Part shown: positions 44,012 through 55,496 of the stretch, one piece after another | Numbering within the stretch: the stretch's first letter is position 1 | Layout: the number at the start of each line of letters is the position of its first letter | From: Babesia bovis T2Bo | Taxonomy: Eukaryota; Apicomplexa; Aconoidasida; Piroplasmida; Babesiidae | Direction of reading: 5' to 3' | Assembly: GCF_000165395.2 (NCBI RefSeq) | Contig: NC_010575.1 | Coordinates: forward strand, 915,001 to 979,000 | DNA length: 64,000 bases | Position numbers and translations under genes: made by a program | Notes under the pieces: model-generated | Databases searched by the model: none | What the model was told of the DNA's origin: nothing | What the model saw: the letters and a program-made list of their open reading frames with translations, nothing else

Positions 44012-45235
44012 TTAGCTGCTGTGAGCAACTTTAATATGTTCATTTGCATTAGATCGGAGCGCCGTAAGCTTCTCGACTAAAATGCAAGCTTTGCACAAAT
44101 CATTGATGCCCTCTATGCCACATTTTTTGCAAACGTTCACTTTTCGATTGGAAAGGTAACTCGCGTAAAACTGCTCCGAAGAATAAGTAATGTTTTGAAT
44201 TATTCGAGGATCTACAGCTTCTAACTGCTTGATGAACGTTCTCATGTATCCCCTGTATGCCTCCGGAGCATAAATGCATTCCGTAGAGAAATACTCTAAA
44301 TTGAGATATCGTGCATACATAACGATTTCCTTCTCGTAACAATGCATCAATGGCTTTATGCGAAGTAGCTCATGACCTTTATCCGATAGATGTAGCTTTT
44401 GAGACATTTCGGCCGTTATTTGAGTATCACACTCATCCATTTTTGTATCGTATAATAGTGGCATGAAGCGAGTAGATTTAGTTTGATCAGTAACCAAAAC
44501 GTCTGATTTAGCTTCCTTGTAAATCATGGAATGATATGAGTCTCCAACGGGTGTTGCTTCATTATTAATATGCATACCTGATGTCGTAGATGCAGTAACC
44601 TCACGTAAGTCGGCAGTAGATTTGTCACCCATTTTGGCAGTACTACCCACTGAATCCAGACTGTTTAGGTTCCTTGCCAATTTGAACAAATCGTTTCTGC
44701 ATATGTTGAGAAGAACGGTTTCAGCATTATCGTCTATATTGTGTCCAGTGCACAGCTTGTTGGCGCCAAGCATCCTCGCGCCAATCTCCAATATTTGACG
44801 TCGAAAAGTACCACAGACAGTACAGTTGTTTTTCTGCCCAATTAACGATACTACTTCATCCATATCAAATCCAAATCTTTCTTTAAAATTTAGTATTTTC
44901 AACCCATCATAATTAGGGTTACTCATACCCATGACTACGCCCAAAGAATCATCTCTGTAGCCTTTGATGCCTTCATCGGCAGCCAATAGATAAAGAGTCC
45001 ATTTGCGATGGTATCTTTCTTTTAGGGTAGCCAGCACATGGGCAAGAACTGAGGAATCTTTGCCACCGGATACCCCAATACAAACAACATCTCCGTCAAC
45101 TATAAGTTTATGTTCCTCAATCAAGTCGTACACCTCCTTTTCAAACTCATTGATGAAACATTGTCTACAATACGGAAGTCTGCTTGCACATCGCCTTAGT
45201 GTTGGTGGCCTCTCATTGCAACGTGCACATTTCAT
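44012..45235 (-). CDS. NCS6: NCS6/CTU1 cytoplasmic tRNA 2-thiolation protein (complete copy)
   Basis: Single exon, 407 residues. An N-terminal zinc-ribbon reads CARCNERPPTLRRCASRLPY..C. The PP-loop ATP pyrophosphatase motif SGGKDS is at residues 56-61. CTVC at 138-141 and GHNIDDNAETVL follow. A C-terminal zinc site (CKKCGIEGINDLCKAC, ~residues 370-390) closes the protein. With NCS2 it activates U34 of tRNA Lys/Glu/Gln for thiolation using sulfur from Urm1. The tandem 5.13-kb repeat begins inside this gene at 44551: bases 44551-45235 (codons 1-228) are repeated twice more downstream, while 44012-44550 (the rest) is unique. There is an insert-like hydrophilic region around residues 190-250. Confidence 0.93.
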   Translation of the reverse strand: MKCARCNERPPTLRRCASRLPYCRQCFINEFEKEVYDLIEEHKLIVDGDVVCIGVSGGKDSSVLAHVLATLKERYHRKWTLYLLAADEGIKGYRDDSLGVVMGMSNPNYDGLKILNFKERFGFDMDEVVSLIGQKNNCTVCGTFRRQILEIGARMLGANKLCTGHNIDDNAETVLLNICRNDLFKLARNLNSLDSVGSTAKMGDKSTADLREVTASTTSGMHINNEATPVGDSYHSMIYKEAKSDVLVTDQTKSTRFMPLLYDTKMDECDTQITAEMSQKLHLSDKGHELLRIKPLMHCYEKEIVMYARYLNLEYFSTECIYAPEAYRGYMRTFIKQLEAVDPRIIQNITYSSEQFYASYLSNRKVNVCKKCGIEGINDLCKACILVEKLTALRSNANEHIKVAHSS

Positions 45236-47114
45236 TCTTCATGACAGTTGTTTCACGATAAAGGAAATATGTGTTCATTTTGCCATGAGCGAGCAATTTA
45301 CATGTATTTATGGTCAATACTTTCGTCATGAATCATGCAATAGATGACCATTTCATTGTTTGTTCCTACACATCACAGGTGATATGAAAAATGTGTCAGC
45401 TCTGATATGTTAAGTTATGATCACCAAGTGTTTTATTAAGCCATTCTCGATCTGGGTAGCATCACTTATGATTAACTGCATTAAAATAATGTTGTATAAT
45501 TAAATTGGGAACACCTTATATTAGGACCTTTCAAATATCGTGTGTCATATGTAATAATGGCAAATCAGTTTTGTAGTTAATCACTTTTGAAAGATTCCGG
45601 TTTAAGCACAATGGTCACTGCCCTTTCATATTTACTCTTTACAATGGTATAAAAATCTAACGATATATAATTTTTATTCTGTAGTTATGTCTGCCGTTGG
45701 AATTTATATGATATGTAACATAATAAAATACAATTGTTCTTGTATATATATCGTTTGCATTGTTTTTAAACAGTAAAAGTGCATTTCATTTTCGTATCTC
45801 ATGTATTTGCTGCCTAGTTCCAATATTCCGTATTACGCCACTGTGAATAATCTGGGTATGCAGTAGAACTGGCTTTAATGTATTCCGATTATTTGTTGTT
45901 AATAGAGCTGTTTTAATTGCTATCCACTACGGTCTTATTATTGCTATGAATGGTATTGTATGATGCCTAACCAAAAATCATATTCTCTCCAGGCTTATAT
46001 TTGTTATATATGTTATCGCTCGCAATAGGGCATTACCAGTGGTGATTAAACGAAGCTTTCTTATGTTGCTTCTATTGAAAACCTGATTCAACTTTTAGGT
46101 ACATGGAAGCAATTGGCGTTTTATTTTTTTGCGCTGCGGAATCCATGATTCCCCACTCTCAATAATAACTTCCCGATTGTATAATCAAATGCATGTTTCA
46201 CAAAATAAATCTGTCTATTGAGTCTATCACATTGATAACTCTGTTATTGGATGGTGTGGGATTGTATCGTATTAGAATTTTCCTGAATATGTTTGTTACA
46301 TAAAGGTTTCGTACTTTCCACCATTTTATTTTGGTTTATCCCACAAAGTAGATATCTTTAATCGTACGTATATTGATACCAAACACCCACTACACTAGTG
46401 CTTTCAATATCTATTCTCACTGATTTACCGTATTTTTTCATGCATCATCATGTTACCATAGGCACATAAAAGTGCCCCAAGTTAATATGACATAGCATAT
46501 AAATGATTCCGACACAATTAAAAATAATAGAAGTTATTTAAAATAGATATCGAACCATTGCATTTAAATGGTGTAATCATTACGGCAAGAGCTTCACTGT
46601 TCCCACAATTTGATGAGTTTAAAATAACAGATATTTATACAGTATACTTACTGTGTACATATACACGTGAGTACTGACCAGACTAAAGGTTTTCAGCAAA
46701 AAGGAAGCACAATCCACCTTGTAATACCTATGCGTTATCAACTAGCATTGAAATCTGCCGTTTATCAGTTACATATTCATTACGTATGGTGTTGTATATT
46801 TAGCATTTAGCTATATATCATACAAAATCAATTTTTCTTTTGGTTAAAAAATTAATTGATGGTCATGTTATGGAAGGTTGATTAAGGCAACCTAACAGTT
46901 AAATCGTGTCTATTTCATGTAGACGTAGACACCAACATGGCTGAACATTGAGTCCTTTTCATCCAATTTAGTGATGCTTTTGAAGAGAAATAAAGCGTGT
47001 TGTTTATTGAAGGGCTCGACAATTGCATGGGATAATCATTAGATGCACTACGTCCTGCTACACCTGTGCTGATCAATCTTCTTACAAAGAAAGCATGCTA
47101 AATTTATTTTAATT
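45236..47114. other. AT-rich spacer upstream of NCS6 in each repeat unit
   Basis: About 1.88 kb with no convincing gene, between the NCS6 start and the end of the secreted gene; repeated almost base for base at 50368-52246 and 55497-57375. It must hold the NCS6 promoter and the secreted gene's 3' UTR. The small plus-strand frame 45003-45347 is a shadow of NCS6. Confidence 0.5.
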
Positions 47115-48389
47115 TTAACCGGGTGCTTCTACATTGATGTTATGTAACATAGTAATGAATGGTTCTATACCCGGTAAATTAATATCATAATATATTACGC
47201 CCCCTGCAGTAATTTCTTTCATATAAACCTTTTGGATATCCACATATGTGTAAGACGTTGTCGTCTTTTTGATATTAAGTAAGATGAATATGTTATGGTC
47301 GACTCTATTTTCGAATACTTCAACATGCGTAATTACTTCGCCTGAAACGCATTCATATATTGCAACATCATTTTGAAGATCCACTACATTTATTTTTTTA
47401 TAGATTGAAAACGCTTCATTTGCTAAACAATATTGGCTGTACCACCAATTTCCCCTCTTTAGATTCGCCACTATGATCATGAGCCGAGAGTTGACTTCAA
47501 AGCTGCCCACATCAATGTTTATTGTGTAGCCTCCACTGTAAGTATGAAAATCCATGATTCTAACAGCGCTTTCTGCGTATGGCATAATTCCTTTTGGTTT
47601 GAATAAATCACCTTCAATACTTGGAATAGTAATGAAGTGCTCGCGTTCAGTTTTACCGCTTATAATCGTAATGCTGATTTCGGGACTTCCAGGCACCCAT
47701 TTGATTGCGTCAGCAAGTGAATAAATGGATGCAAGTTTCGTTTCATATTCATCAGATGATGGTTCTATACCTACAAAAGGCGATATATACAACGTATCAT
47801 GAACACGTCTTAAATGATGCAGAATATCGGAAGATAATTTCTTGCGTGTTTGTGGCAGTATATACCATTTTCTAACTGTAGGTTGGCTGTTATCAAAATA
47901 TGTCAATATAAGAGGATGTATGTTTTCATCGTTGGCATCTAGATATAAAAATACAGGACCCACAACTTCTTGTTTTGTTTTTCTGCTGGTATTATATGGA
48001 CTCATAGTATTTAAATCCTTGTATGAAGATCTGTAGCCCATGGTATGACATTTCAGCAGTTTTGTTATTACAATTATATTAACATTATCATTTATATAGT
48101 GTTGTACAAAAACAGCGGCCAGTTTTTTCCCTATAAACGGCACTATTTTCACTGTCCTACCCTTATAAAGGATTGTATCGATATATTCTATCTTGCTACT
48201 GAAATTTCTATAACGTCCTTTATCCATAAATGATCCATGATGAACGGTAATGTAATCTGGTTGGTGCAAGTCATCCAATTCTAAAATTACATTATACACT
48301 ACATCCATATAGACAACTAACTGTATTCCACATATTGGAATGAAACATTTGCACCAAAATCTCACCATTGGATGCTTATTGACATACAA
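47115..48389 (-). CDS. Repeat-encoded, probably secreted variable protein, copy 1
   Basis: Single exon, 424 residues. Residues ~8-32 are hydrophobic (FWCKCFIPICGIQLVVYMDVV), a likely signal sequence or anchor. The rest is beta-rich with recurring strand openings (VILELDD near 34, VFLYLDAN near 146, ISITIIS near 237), a spacing like the FAINT/DUF529-type repeats of the 880-residue protein at 12497; a family link is suggested but unproven. It has no other membrane segment. Compared with copies 2 and 3, residues 1-38 and 288-424 are invariant apart from one codon, whereas blocks near 79-93, 102-119, 130-135, 177-197, 243-249 and 271-287 differ strongly. Function unknown; a surface or exported antigen is the natural guess. 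Confidence 0.7.
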   Translation of the reverse strand: MYVNKHPMVRFWCKCFIPICGIQLVVYMDVVYNVILELDDLHQPDYITVHHGSFMDKGRYRNFSSKIEYIDTILYKGRTVKIVPFIGKKLAAVFVQHYINDNVNIIVITKLLKCHTMGYRSSYKDLNTMSPYNTSRKTKQEVVGPVFLYLDANDENIHPLILTYFDNSQPTVRKWYILPQTRKKLSSDILHHLRRVHDTLYISPFVGIEPSSDEYETKLASIYSLADAIKWVPGSPEISITIISGKTEREHFITIPSIEGDLFKPKGIMPYAESAVRIMDFHTYSGGYTINIDVGSFEVNSRLMIIVANLKRGNWWYSQYCLANEAFSIYKKINVVDLQNDVAIYECVSGEVITHVEVFENRVDHNIFILLNIKKTTTSYTYVDIQKVYMKEITAGGVIYYDINLPGIEPFITMLHNINVEAPG

Positions 48390-49605
48390 AAAATCTATAA
48401 AATAATTTGTTAGAGTAATATAATGAAGTGTGATAAAATTTAGACATTCAATTGTTGGTGGCTAGGTGCGAAAACATTAGCTATATCAAACTGTCATAAT
48501 TTTTGTTTCAGTGTGGAAATACATTGCGAGTAATACGAATTTGTTATTGTGTTATATCAGCTCCATGCATTAGAATGAATGGTTGTTTTATGTAGATATG
48601 CCTGAACAAGCGATGAAATATTGATATTGTATACGGCGTGACAATATGATTTCACGATGGTGACCATCAAAGGGCGATTTCAAAGAGAATTTTAAACATT
48701 TTTTTGTCCGTTATCGGCCAACAACGTATTTAATATGTTAGCTGCTTGACCACGGGACAAGGAGATTTTCCATACAGATTTCATGACTTTTTGAAATGCA
48801 TAAGATAAATATAAAACTACATCCTTGTACTAATGTCATGAATTTATTAAAAACAGCCTCTTATACAAAATATACACGCCAACTCCTTTACCACATTGCT
48901 CCATATAATGAGTGTACTACACCGTTAATCAAAGTGCCCATCGGAGTGCTATGGAAGTCATCAGAAAACTTGCCAATATTGGACATGAGCTGTTTTAAGG
49001 AGATACATATAGCGAATTAATCTGGTACACGGATCAAAGTCAAATTAGTATTGTTGCGTTATTATGGACGAAGAACAGCCTTTAAATTCGAATCATGGAA
49101 CCATTATCGTATGAAAAATGTATATACTGACATAATGTACAATATTCAAAATCCCCAATATTTTGAAAATGAAATGTAAAACTATTCTAGTGTAAATCAT
49201 TTTCGGCAAACGCTGATGGCCATGAATCCAAAATGTTTATTTGATGTAGTAAGTTAATACATGACATATGTAACCAAGATAATTATCAAATACCATATAT
49301 CATTAAAATATACATTATTTAACTGGGACTCTGGAAGCTGATATATGACACCTCGAACACAAAAGCTAAACCTATATTCAACAGATAAAATAAAGAAATT
49401 CAGGATCTCACGGGGCAGCAGCCTTAAATAGCATGGCTGATACATGAATAATAGCACCGTGCACACCTCCTATGTGTTTCCATTTTAATGTAAAAGGAAA
49501 ATAAATTACATCAGATGAAGGGACTCCATTTATTTTCAGTCAAAATATAATATAGCACAATGCAATCACAACGTGAGCAAGATATGTGTCGAACTTAACA
49601 GATTT
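48390..49605. other. AT-rich spacer upstream of the variable gene in each unit
   Basis: About 1.2 kb repeated apparently without change at 53519-54734 and 58648-59862. It includes identical short frames on both strands (48796-49020 plus, 49254-49466 minus) that have little protein character. It presumably contains the variable gene's promoter. Confidence 0.5.
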
Positions 49606-50367
49606 TTATTCCAGACTTGTCTCCCCACTGAGATAGCCTCGCGATACGAGCAAATAAGCCAACATAATAACATTACGAATATGTGTTGCTTCATTATTAA
49701 TATGCATACCTGATGTCGTAGATGCAGTAACCTCACGTAAGTCGGCAGTAGATTTGTCACCCATTTTGGCAGTACTACCCACTGAATCCAGACTGTTTAG
49801 GTTCCTTGCCAATTTGAACAAATCGTTTCTGCATATGTTGAGAAGAACGGTTTCAGCATTATCGTCTATATTGTGTCCAGTGCACAGCTTGTTGGCGCCA
49901 AGCATCCTCGCGCCAATCTCCAATATTTGACGTCGAAAAGTACCACAGACAGTACAGTTGTTTTTCTGCCCAATTAACGATACTACTTCATCCATATCAA
50001 ATCCAAATCTTTCTTTAAAATTTAGTATTTTCAACCCATCATAATTAGGGTTACTCATACCCATGACTACGCCCAAAGAATCATCTCTGTAGCCTTTGAT
50101 GCCTTCATCGGCAGCCAATAGATAAAGAGTCCATTTGCGATGGTATCTTTCTTTTAGGGTAGCCAGCACATGGGCAAGAACTGAGGAATCTTTGCCACCG
50201 GATACCCCAATACAAACAACATCTCCGTCAACTATAAGTTTATGTTCCTCAATCAAGTCGTACACCTCCTTTTCAAACTCATTGATGAAACATTGTCTAC
50301 AATACGGAAGTCTGCTTGCACATCGCCTTAGTGTTGGTGGCCTCTCATTGCAACGTGCACATTTCAT
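49606..50367 (-). CDS. Truncated NCS6-like chimera, repeat copy 2
   Basis: 253-residue frame. Residues 1-228 match the complete NCS6 at 44012-45235 exactly as far as I can see, including the N-terminal zinc ribbon, SGGKDS and CTVC. After Thr228 the frame crosses the repeat junction (49683/49682) into spacer sequence and adds 25 new residues (HIRNVIMLAYLLVSRGYLSG then ETSLE) before a stop. The C-terminal ~180 residues with the second zinc site are missing. The gene keeps the same upstream sequence as the full copy, so it is probably transcribed. It is either a dead by-product of the duplication or a source of a truncated PP-loop protein. Confidence 0.8.
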   Translation of the reverse strand: MKCARCNERPPTLRRCASRLPYCRQCFINEFEKEVYDLIEEHKLIVDGDVVCIGVSGGKDSSVLAHVLATLKERYHRKWTLYLLAADEGIKGYRDDSLGVVMGMSNPNYDGLKILNFKERFGFDMDEVVSLIGQKNNCTVCGTFRRQILEIGARMLGANKLCTGHNIDDNAETVLLNICRNDLFKLARNLNSLDSVGSTAKMGDKSTADLREVTASTTSGMHINNEATHIRNVIMLAYLLVSRGYLSGETSLE

Positions 50368-53300
50368 TCTTCATGACAGTTGTTTCACGATAAAGGAAAT
50401 ATGTGTTCATTTTGCCATGAGCGAGCAATTTACATGTATTTATGGTCAATACTTTCGTCATGAATCATGCAATAGATGACCATTTCATTGTTTGTTCCTA
50501 CACATCACAGGTGATATGAAAAATGTGTCAGCTCTGATATGTTAAGTTATGATCACCAAGTGTTTTATTAAGCCATTCTCGATCTGGGTAGCATCACTTA
50601 TGATTAACTGCATTAAAATAATGTTGTATAATTAAATTGGGAACACCTTATATTAGGACCTTTCAAATATCGTGTGTCATATGTAATAATGGCAAATCAG
50701 TTTTGTAGTTAATCACTTTTGAAAGATTCCGGTTTAAGCACAATGGTCACTGCCCTTTCATATTTACTCTTTACAATGGTATAAAAATCTAACGATATAT
50801 AATTTTTATTCTGTAGTTATGTCTGCCGTTGGAATTTATATGATATGTAACATAATAAAATACAATTGTTCTTGTATATATATCGTTTGCATTGTTTTTA
50901 AACAGTAAAAGTGCATTTCATTTTCGTATCTCATGTATTTGCTGCCTAGTTCCAATATTCCGTATTACGCCACTGTGAATAATCTGGGTATGCAGTAGAA
51001 CTGGCTTTAATGTATTCCGATTATTTGTTGTTAATAGAGCTGTTTTAATTGCTATCCACTACGGTCTTATTATTGCTATGAATGGTATTGTATGATGCCT
51101 AACCAAAAATCATATTCTCTCCAGGCTTATATTTGTTATATATGTTATCGCTCGCAATAGGGCATTACCAGTGGTGATTAAACGAAGCTTTCTTATGTTG
51201 CTTCTATTGAAAACCTGATTCAACTTTTAGGTACATGGAAGCAATTGGCGTTTTATTTTTTTGCGCTGCGGAATCCATGATTCCCCACTCTCAATAATAA
51301 CTTCCCGATTGTATAATCAAATGCATGTTTCACAAAATAAATCTGTCTATTGAGTCTATCACATTGATAACTCTGTTATTGGATGGTGTGGGATTGTATC
51401 GTATTAGAATTTTCCTGAATATGTTTGTTACATAAAGGTTTCGTACTTTCCACCATTTTATTTTGGTTTATCCCACAAAGTAGATATCTTTAATCGTACG
51501 TATATTGATACCAAACACCCACTACACTAGTGCTTTCAATATCTATTCTCACTGATTTACCGTATTTTTTCATGCATCATCATGTTACCATAGGCACATA
51601 AAAGTGCCCCAAGTTAATATGACATAGCATATAAATGATTCCGACACAATTAAAAATAATAGAAGTTATTTAAAATAGATATCGAACCATTGCATTTAAA
51701 TGGTGTAATCATTACGGCAAGAGCTTCACTGTTCCCACAATTTGATGAGTTTAAAATAACAGATATTTATACAGTATACTTACTGTGTACATATACACGT
51801 GAGTACTGACCAGACTAAAGGTTTTCAGCAAAAAGGAAGCACAATCCACCTTGTAATACCTATGCGTTATCAACTAGCATTGAAATCTGCCGTTTATCAG
51901 TTACATATTCATTACGTATGGTGTTGTATATTTAGCATTTAGCTATATATCATACAAAATCAATTTTTCTTTTGGTTAAAAAATTAATTGATGGTCATGT
52001 TATGGAAGGTTGATTAAGGCAACCTAACAGTTAAATCGTGTCTATTTCATGTAGACGTAGACACCAACATGGCTGAACATTGAGTCCTTTTCATCCAATT
52101 TAGTGATGCTTTTGAAGAGAAATTAAGCGTGTTGTTTATTGAAGGGCTCGACAATTGCATGGGATAATCATTAGATGCACTACGTCCTGCTACACCTGTG
52201 CTGATCAATCTTCTTACAAAGAAAGCATGCTAAATTTATTTTAATTTTAACCGGGTGCTTCTACATTGATGTTATGTAACATAGTAATGAATGGTTCTAT
52301 ACCCGGTAAATTAATATCATAATATATTACGCCCCCTGCAGTAATTTCTTTCATATAAACCTTTTGGATATCCACATATGTGTAAGACGTCGTCTTTTTG
52401 ATATTAAGTAAGATGAATATGTTATGGTCGACTCTATTTTCGAATACTTCAACATGCGTAATTACTTCGCCTGAAACGCATTCATATATTGCAACATCAT
52501 TTTGAAGATCCACTACATTTATTTTTTTATAGATTGAAAACGCTTCATTTGCTAAACAATATTGGCTGTACCACCAATTTCCCCTCTTTAGGTTCGCCAC
52601 TATGATCATGAGCCGAGAGTTGACTTCAAAGCTGCCCACATCAATGTTTATTGTGTAGCCTCCACCCCAATTATGAAAACACATGATTCTCGCAGCGCAT
52701 TCTGCGAATGGCATAATTCCTTTTGGTTTGAATAAATCACCTTCAATACTTGGAATAGTAATGAAGTGCTCGCGTTTAATTGTACGACATTTTATCGTAA
52801 TGCTGATTTCGGGACTTCCAGGCACCCATTTTATTGCGTCAGCAAGTGAATAAATGGATGCATGTTTCGTTTCATACTCATCAGATGATGGTTCTATACC
52901 TACAAAAGGCGATATATACAACGTATCATGAACACGTCTTAAATGATCCAGCTTTTCGGCAAAGGTTTTTGGGAGTGTTTTTGGCTTTATATACCATTTT
53001 CTAACTGTAGGTTGGCTGTTATCAAAATGTGTCATTATAAGAGGATGTATGTTTTCATCGTTGGCATCTAGATATAAAAATACAGGACCCACAACTTCTT
53101 GCTTTGTTTTTTTGCTGATAAGGTATGGACGCATAGTATTTAAATCCTTGTATGAAGATCTGCAATTCCTGTCATTACTTGTTACCCGCCTTGTCATTAC
53201 CACTATATTAATCTTATCATTTATATAGTGTTGTACAAAAACATCGTCCGGTATTTTTCCTATAGACCCCAGTATTTTCACTATCCTACCCTTATAAAGG

Positions 53301-54811
53301 ATTGTATCGATATGTTCTATCTTGCTACTGAAATTTCTATAACGTCCTTTATCCATAAATGATCCATGATGAACGGCAATGTAATCTGGTTGGTGCAAGT
53401 CATTCAATTCTAAAATTACATTATACACTACATCCATATAGACAACTAACTGTATTCCACATATTGGAATGAAACATTTGCACCAAAATCTCACCATTGG
53501 ATGCTTATTGACATACAAAAAATCTATAAAATAATTTGTTAGAGTAATATAATGAAGTGTGATAAAATTTAGACATTCAATTGTTGGTGGCTAGGTGCGA
53601 AAACATTAGCTATATCAAACTGTCATAATTTTTGTTTCAGTGTGGAAATACATTGCGAGTAATACGAATTTGTTATTGTGTTATATCAGCTCCATGCATT
53701 AGAATGAATGGTTGTTTTATGTAGATATGCCTGAACAAGCGATGAAATATTGATATTGTATACGGCGTGACAATATGATTTCACGATGGTGACCATCAAA
53801 GGGCGATTTCAAAGAGAATTTTAAACATTTTTTTGTCCGTTATCGGCCAACAACGTATTTAATATGTTAGCTGCTTGACCACGGGACAAGGAGATTTTCC
53901 ATACAGATTTCATGACTTTTTGAAATGCATAAGATAAATATAAAACTACATCCTTGTACTAATGTCATGAATTTATTAAAAACAGCCTCTTATACAAAAT
54001 ATACACGCCAACTCCTTTACCACATTGCTCCATATAATGAGTGTACTACACCGTTAATCAAAGTGCCCATCGGAGTGCTATGGAAGTCATCAGAAAACTT
54101 GCCAATATTGGACATGAGCTGTTTTAAGGAGATACATATAGCGAATTAATCTGGTACACGGATCAAAGTCAAATTAGTATTGTTGCGTTATTATGGACGA
54201 AGAACAGCCTTTAAATTCGAATCATGGAACCATTATCGTATGAAAAATGTATATACTGACATAATGTACAATATTCAAAATCCCCAATATTTTGAAAATG
54301 AAATGTAAAACTATTCTAGTGTAAATCATTTTCGGCAAACGCTGATGGCCATGAATCCAAAATGTTTATTTGATGTAGTAAGTTAATACATGACATATGT
54401 AACCAAGATAATTATCAAATACCATATATCATTAAAATATACATTATTTAACTGGGACTCTGGAAGCTGATATATGACACCTCGAACACAAAAGCTAAAC
54501 CTATATTCAACAGATAAAATAAAGAAATTCAGGATCTCACGGGGCAGCAGCCTTAAATAGCATGGCTGATACATGAATAATAGCACCGTGCACACCTCCT
54601 ATGTGTTTCCATTTTAATGTAAAAGGAAAATAAATTACATCAGATGAAGGGACTCCATTTATTTTCAGTCAAAATATAATATAGCACAATGCAATCACAA
54701 CGTGAGCAAGATATGTGTCGAACTTAACAGATTTTTATTCCAGACTTGTCTCCCCACTGAGATAGCCTCGCGATACGAGCAAATAAGCCAACATAATAAC
54801 ATTACGAATAT
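49683..54811. repeat. Tandem 5.13-kb unit, copy 2 (5129 bp)
   Basis: Second head-to-tail copy. The left edge joins GTGTTGCT directly to the end of copy 1 (..cattacgaatat|gtgttgct). Non-coding parts look identical to copy 3; nearly all differences from the other copies fall inside the variable gene at 52247-53518. Confidence 0.95.
52247..53518 (-). CDS. Repeat-encoded, probably secreted variable protein, copy 2
   Basis: 423 residues, same organisation as copy 1. Distinctive blocks: LGSIGKIPDDVF (about 83-94), INIVVMTRRVTSNDRN (103-118), PYLISKKTKQ (131-140), KPKTLPKTFAEKLDHLRRVH (178-197), KCRTIKREH (243-251) and FAECAARIMCFHNWGGG (271-287). The flanking framework is unchanged. The hydrophobic N-terminus is identical to copy 1. 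Confidence 0.7.
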   Translation of the reverse strand: MYVNKHPMVRFWCKCFIPICGIQLVVYMDVVYNVILELNDLHQPDYIAVHHGSFMDKGRYRNFSSKIEHIDTILYKGRIVKILGSIGKIPDDVFVQHYINDKINIVVMTRRVTSNDRNCRSSYKDLNTMRPYLISKKTKQEVVGPVFLYLDANDENIHPLIMTHFDNSQPTVRKWYIKPKTLPKTFAEKLDHLRRVHDTLYISPFVGIEPSSDEYETKHASIYSLADAIKWVPGSPEISITIKCRTIKREHFITIPSIEGDLFKPKGIMPFAECAARIMCFHNWGGGYTINIDVGSFEVNSRLMIIVANLKRGNWWYSQYCLANEAFSIYKKINVVDLQNDVAIYECVSGEVITHVEVFENRVDHNIFILLNIKKTTSYTYVDIQKVYMKEITAGGVIYYDINLPGIEPFITMLHNINVEAPG

Positions 54812-55496
54812 GTGTTGCTTCATTATTAATATGCATACCTGATGTCGTAGATGCAGTAACCTCACGTAAGTCGGCAGTAGATTTGTCACCCATTTTGGCA
54901 GTACTACCCACTGAATCCAGACTGTTTAGGTTCCTTGCCAATTTGAACAAATCGTTTCTGCATATGTTGAGAAGAACGGTTTCAGCATTATCGTCTATAT
55001 TGTGTCCAGTGCACAGCTTGTTGGCGCCAAGCATCCTCGCGCCAATCTCCAATATTTGACGTCGAAAAGTACCACAGACAGTACAGTTGTTTTTCTGCCC
55101 AATTAACGATACTACTTCATCCATATCAAATCCAAATCTTTCTTTAAAATTTAGTATTTTCAACCCATCATAATTAGGGTTACTCATACCCATGACTACG
55201 CCCAAAGAATCATCTCTGTAGCCTTTGATGCCTTCATCGGCAGCCAATAGATAAAGAGTCCATTTGCGATGGTATCTTTCTTTTAGGGTAGCCAGCACAT
55301 GGGCAAGAACTGAGGAATCTTTGCCACCGGATACCCCAATACAAACAACATCTCCGTCAACTATAAGTTTATGTTCCTCAATCAAGTCGTACACCTCCTT
55401 TTCAAACTCATTGATGAAACATTGTCTACAATACGGAAGTCTGCTTGCACATCGCCTTAGTGTTGGTGGCCTCTCATTGCAACGTGCACATTTCAT
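54735..55496 (-). CDS. Truncated NCS6-like chimera, repeat copy 3
   Basis: 253-residue frame identical in translation to the chimera at 49606-50367: NCS6 residues 1-228 followed by the same 25-residue junction-derived tail. The repetition shows that the junction existed before, or was copied along with, the last amplification. Lack of any stop or frameshift fits very recent duplication or ongoing homogenisation. Confidence 0.8.
   Translation of the reverse strand: MKCARCNERPPTLRRCASRLPYCRQCFINEFEKEVYDLIEEHKLIVDGDVVCIGVSGGKDSSVLAHVLATLKERYHRKWTLYLLAADEGIKGYRDDSLGVVMGMSNPNYDGLKILNFKERFGFDMDEVVSLIGQKNNCTVCGTFRRQILEIGARMLGANKLCTGHNIDDNAETVLLNICRNDLFKLARNLNSLDSVGSTAKMGDKSTADLREVTASTTSGMHINNEATHIRNVIMLAYLLVSRGYLSGETSLE

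Larger units (their letters stand above)
44551..49682. repeat. Tandem 5.13-kb unit, copy 1 (5132 bp)
   Basis: Head-to-tail repeat of which this is the first of three copies. It begins at GTGTTGCT inside NCS6 and runs through the NCS6 5' part, ~1.9 kb of AT-rich spacer, the 424-codon gene and a ~1.2-kb spacer. It is 3 bp longer than the other two because the secreted gene has one extra Thr codon (KKTTTSY against KKTTSY). Outside that gene I noticed one base difference from copies 2 and 3, near 47000 (aaataaagcg against aaattaagcg). Confidence 0.95.

Noticed and set aside
45003..45347. 114-codon plus-strand frame opposite the NCS6 start, present in all units
   Set aside because: Overlaps conserved NCS6 coding sequence antisense; treated as a shadow.
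48796..49020. 74-codon plus-strand frame, repeated identically at 53925 and 59054
   Set aside because: Identity only reflects the identity of the whole spacer; no motif, and no evidence of coding selection.
49254..49466. 70-codon hydrophobic minus-strand frame, repeated at 54383 and 59512
   Set aside because: Could be a leader exon, but it is AT-driven hydrophobic sequence with no partner exon that I could join.
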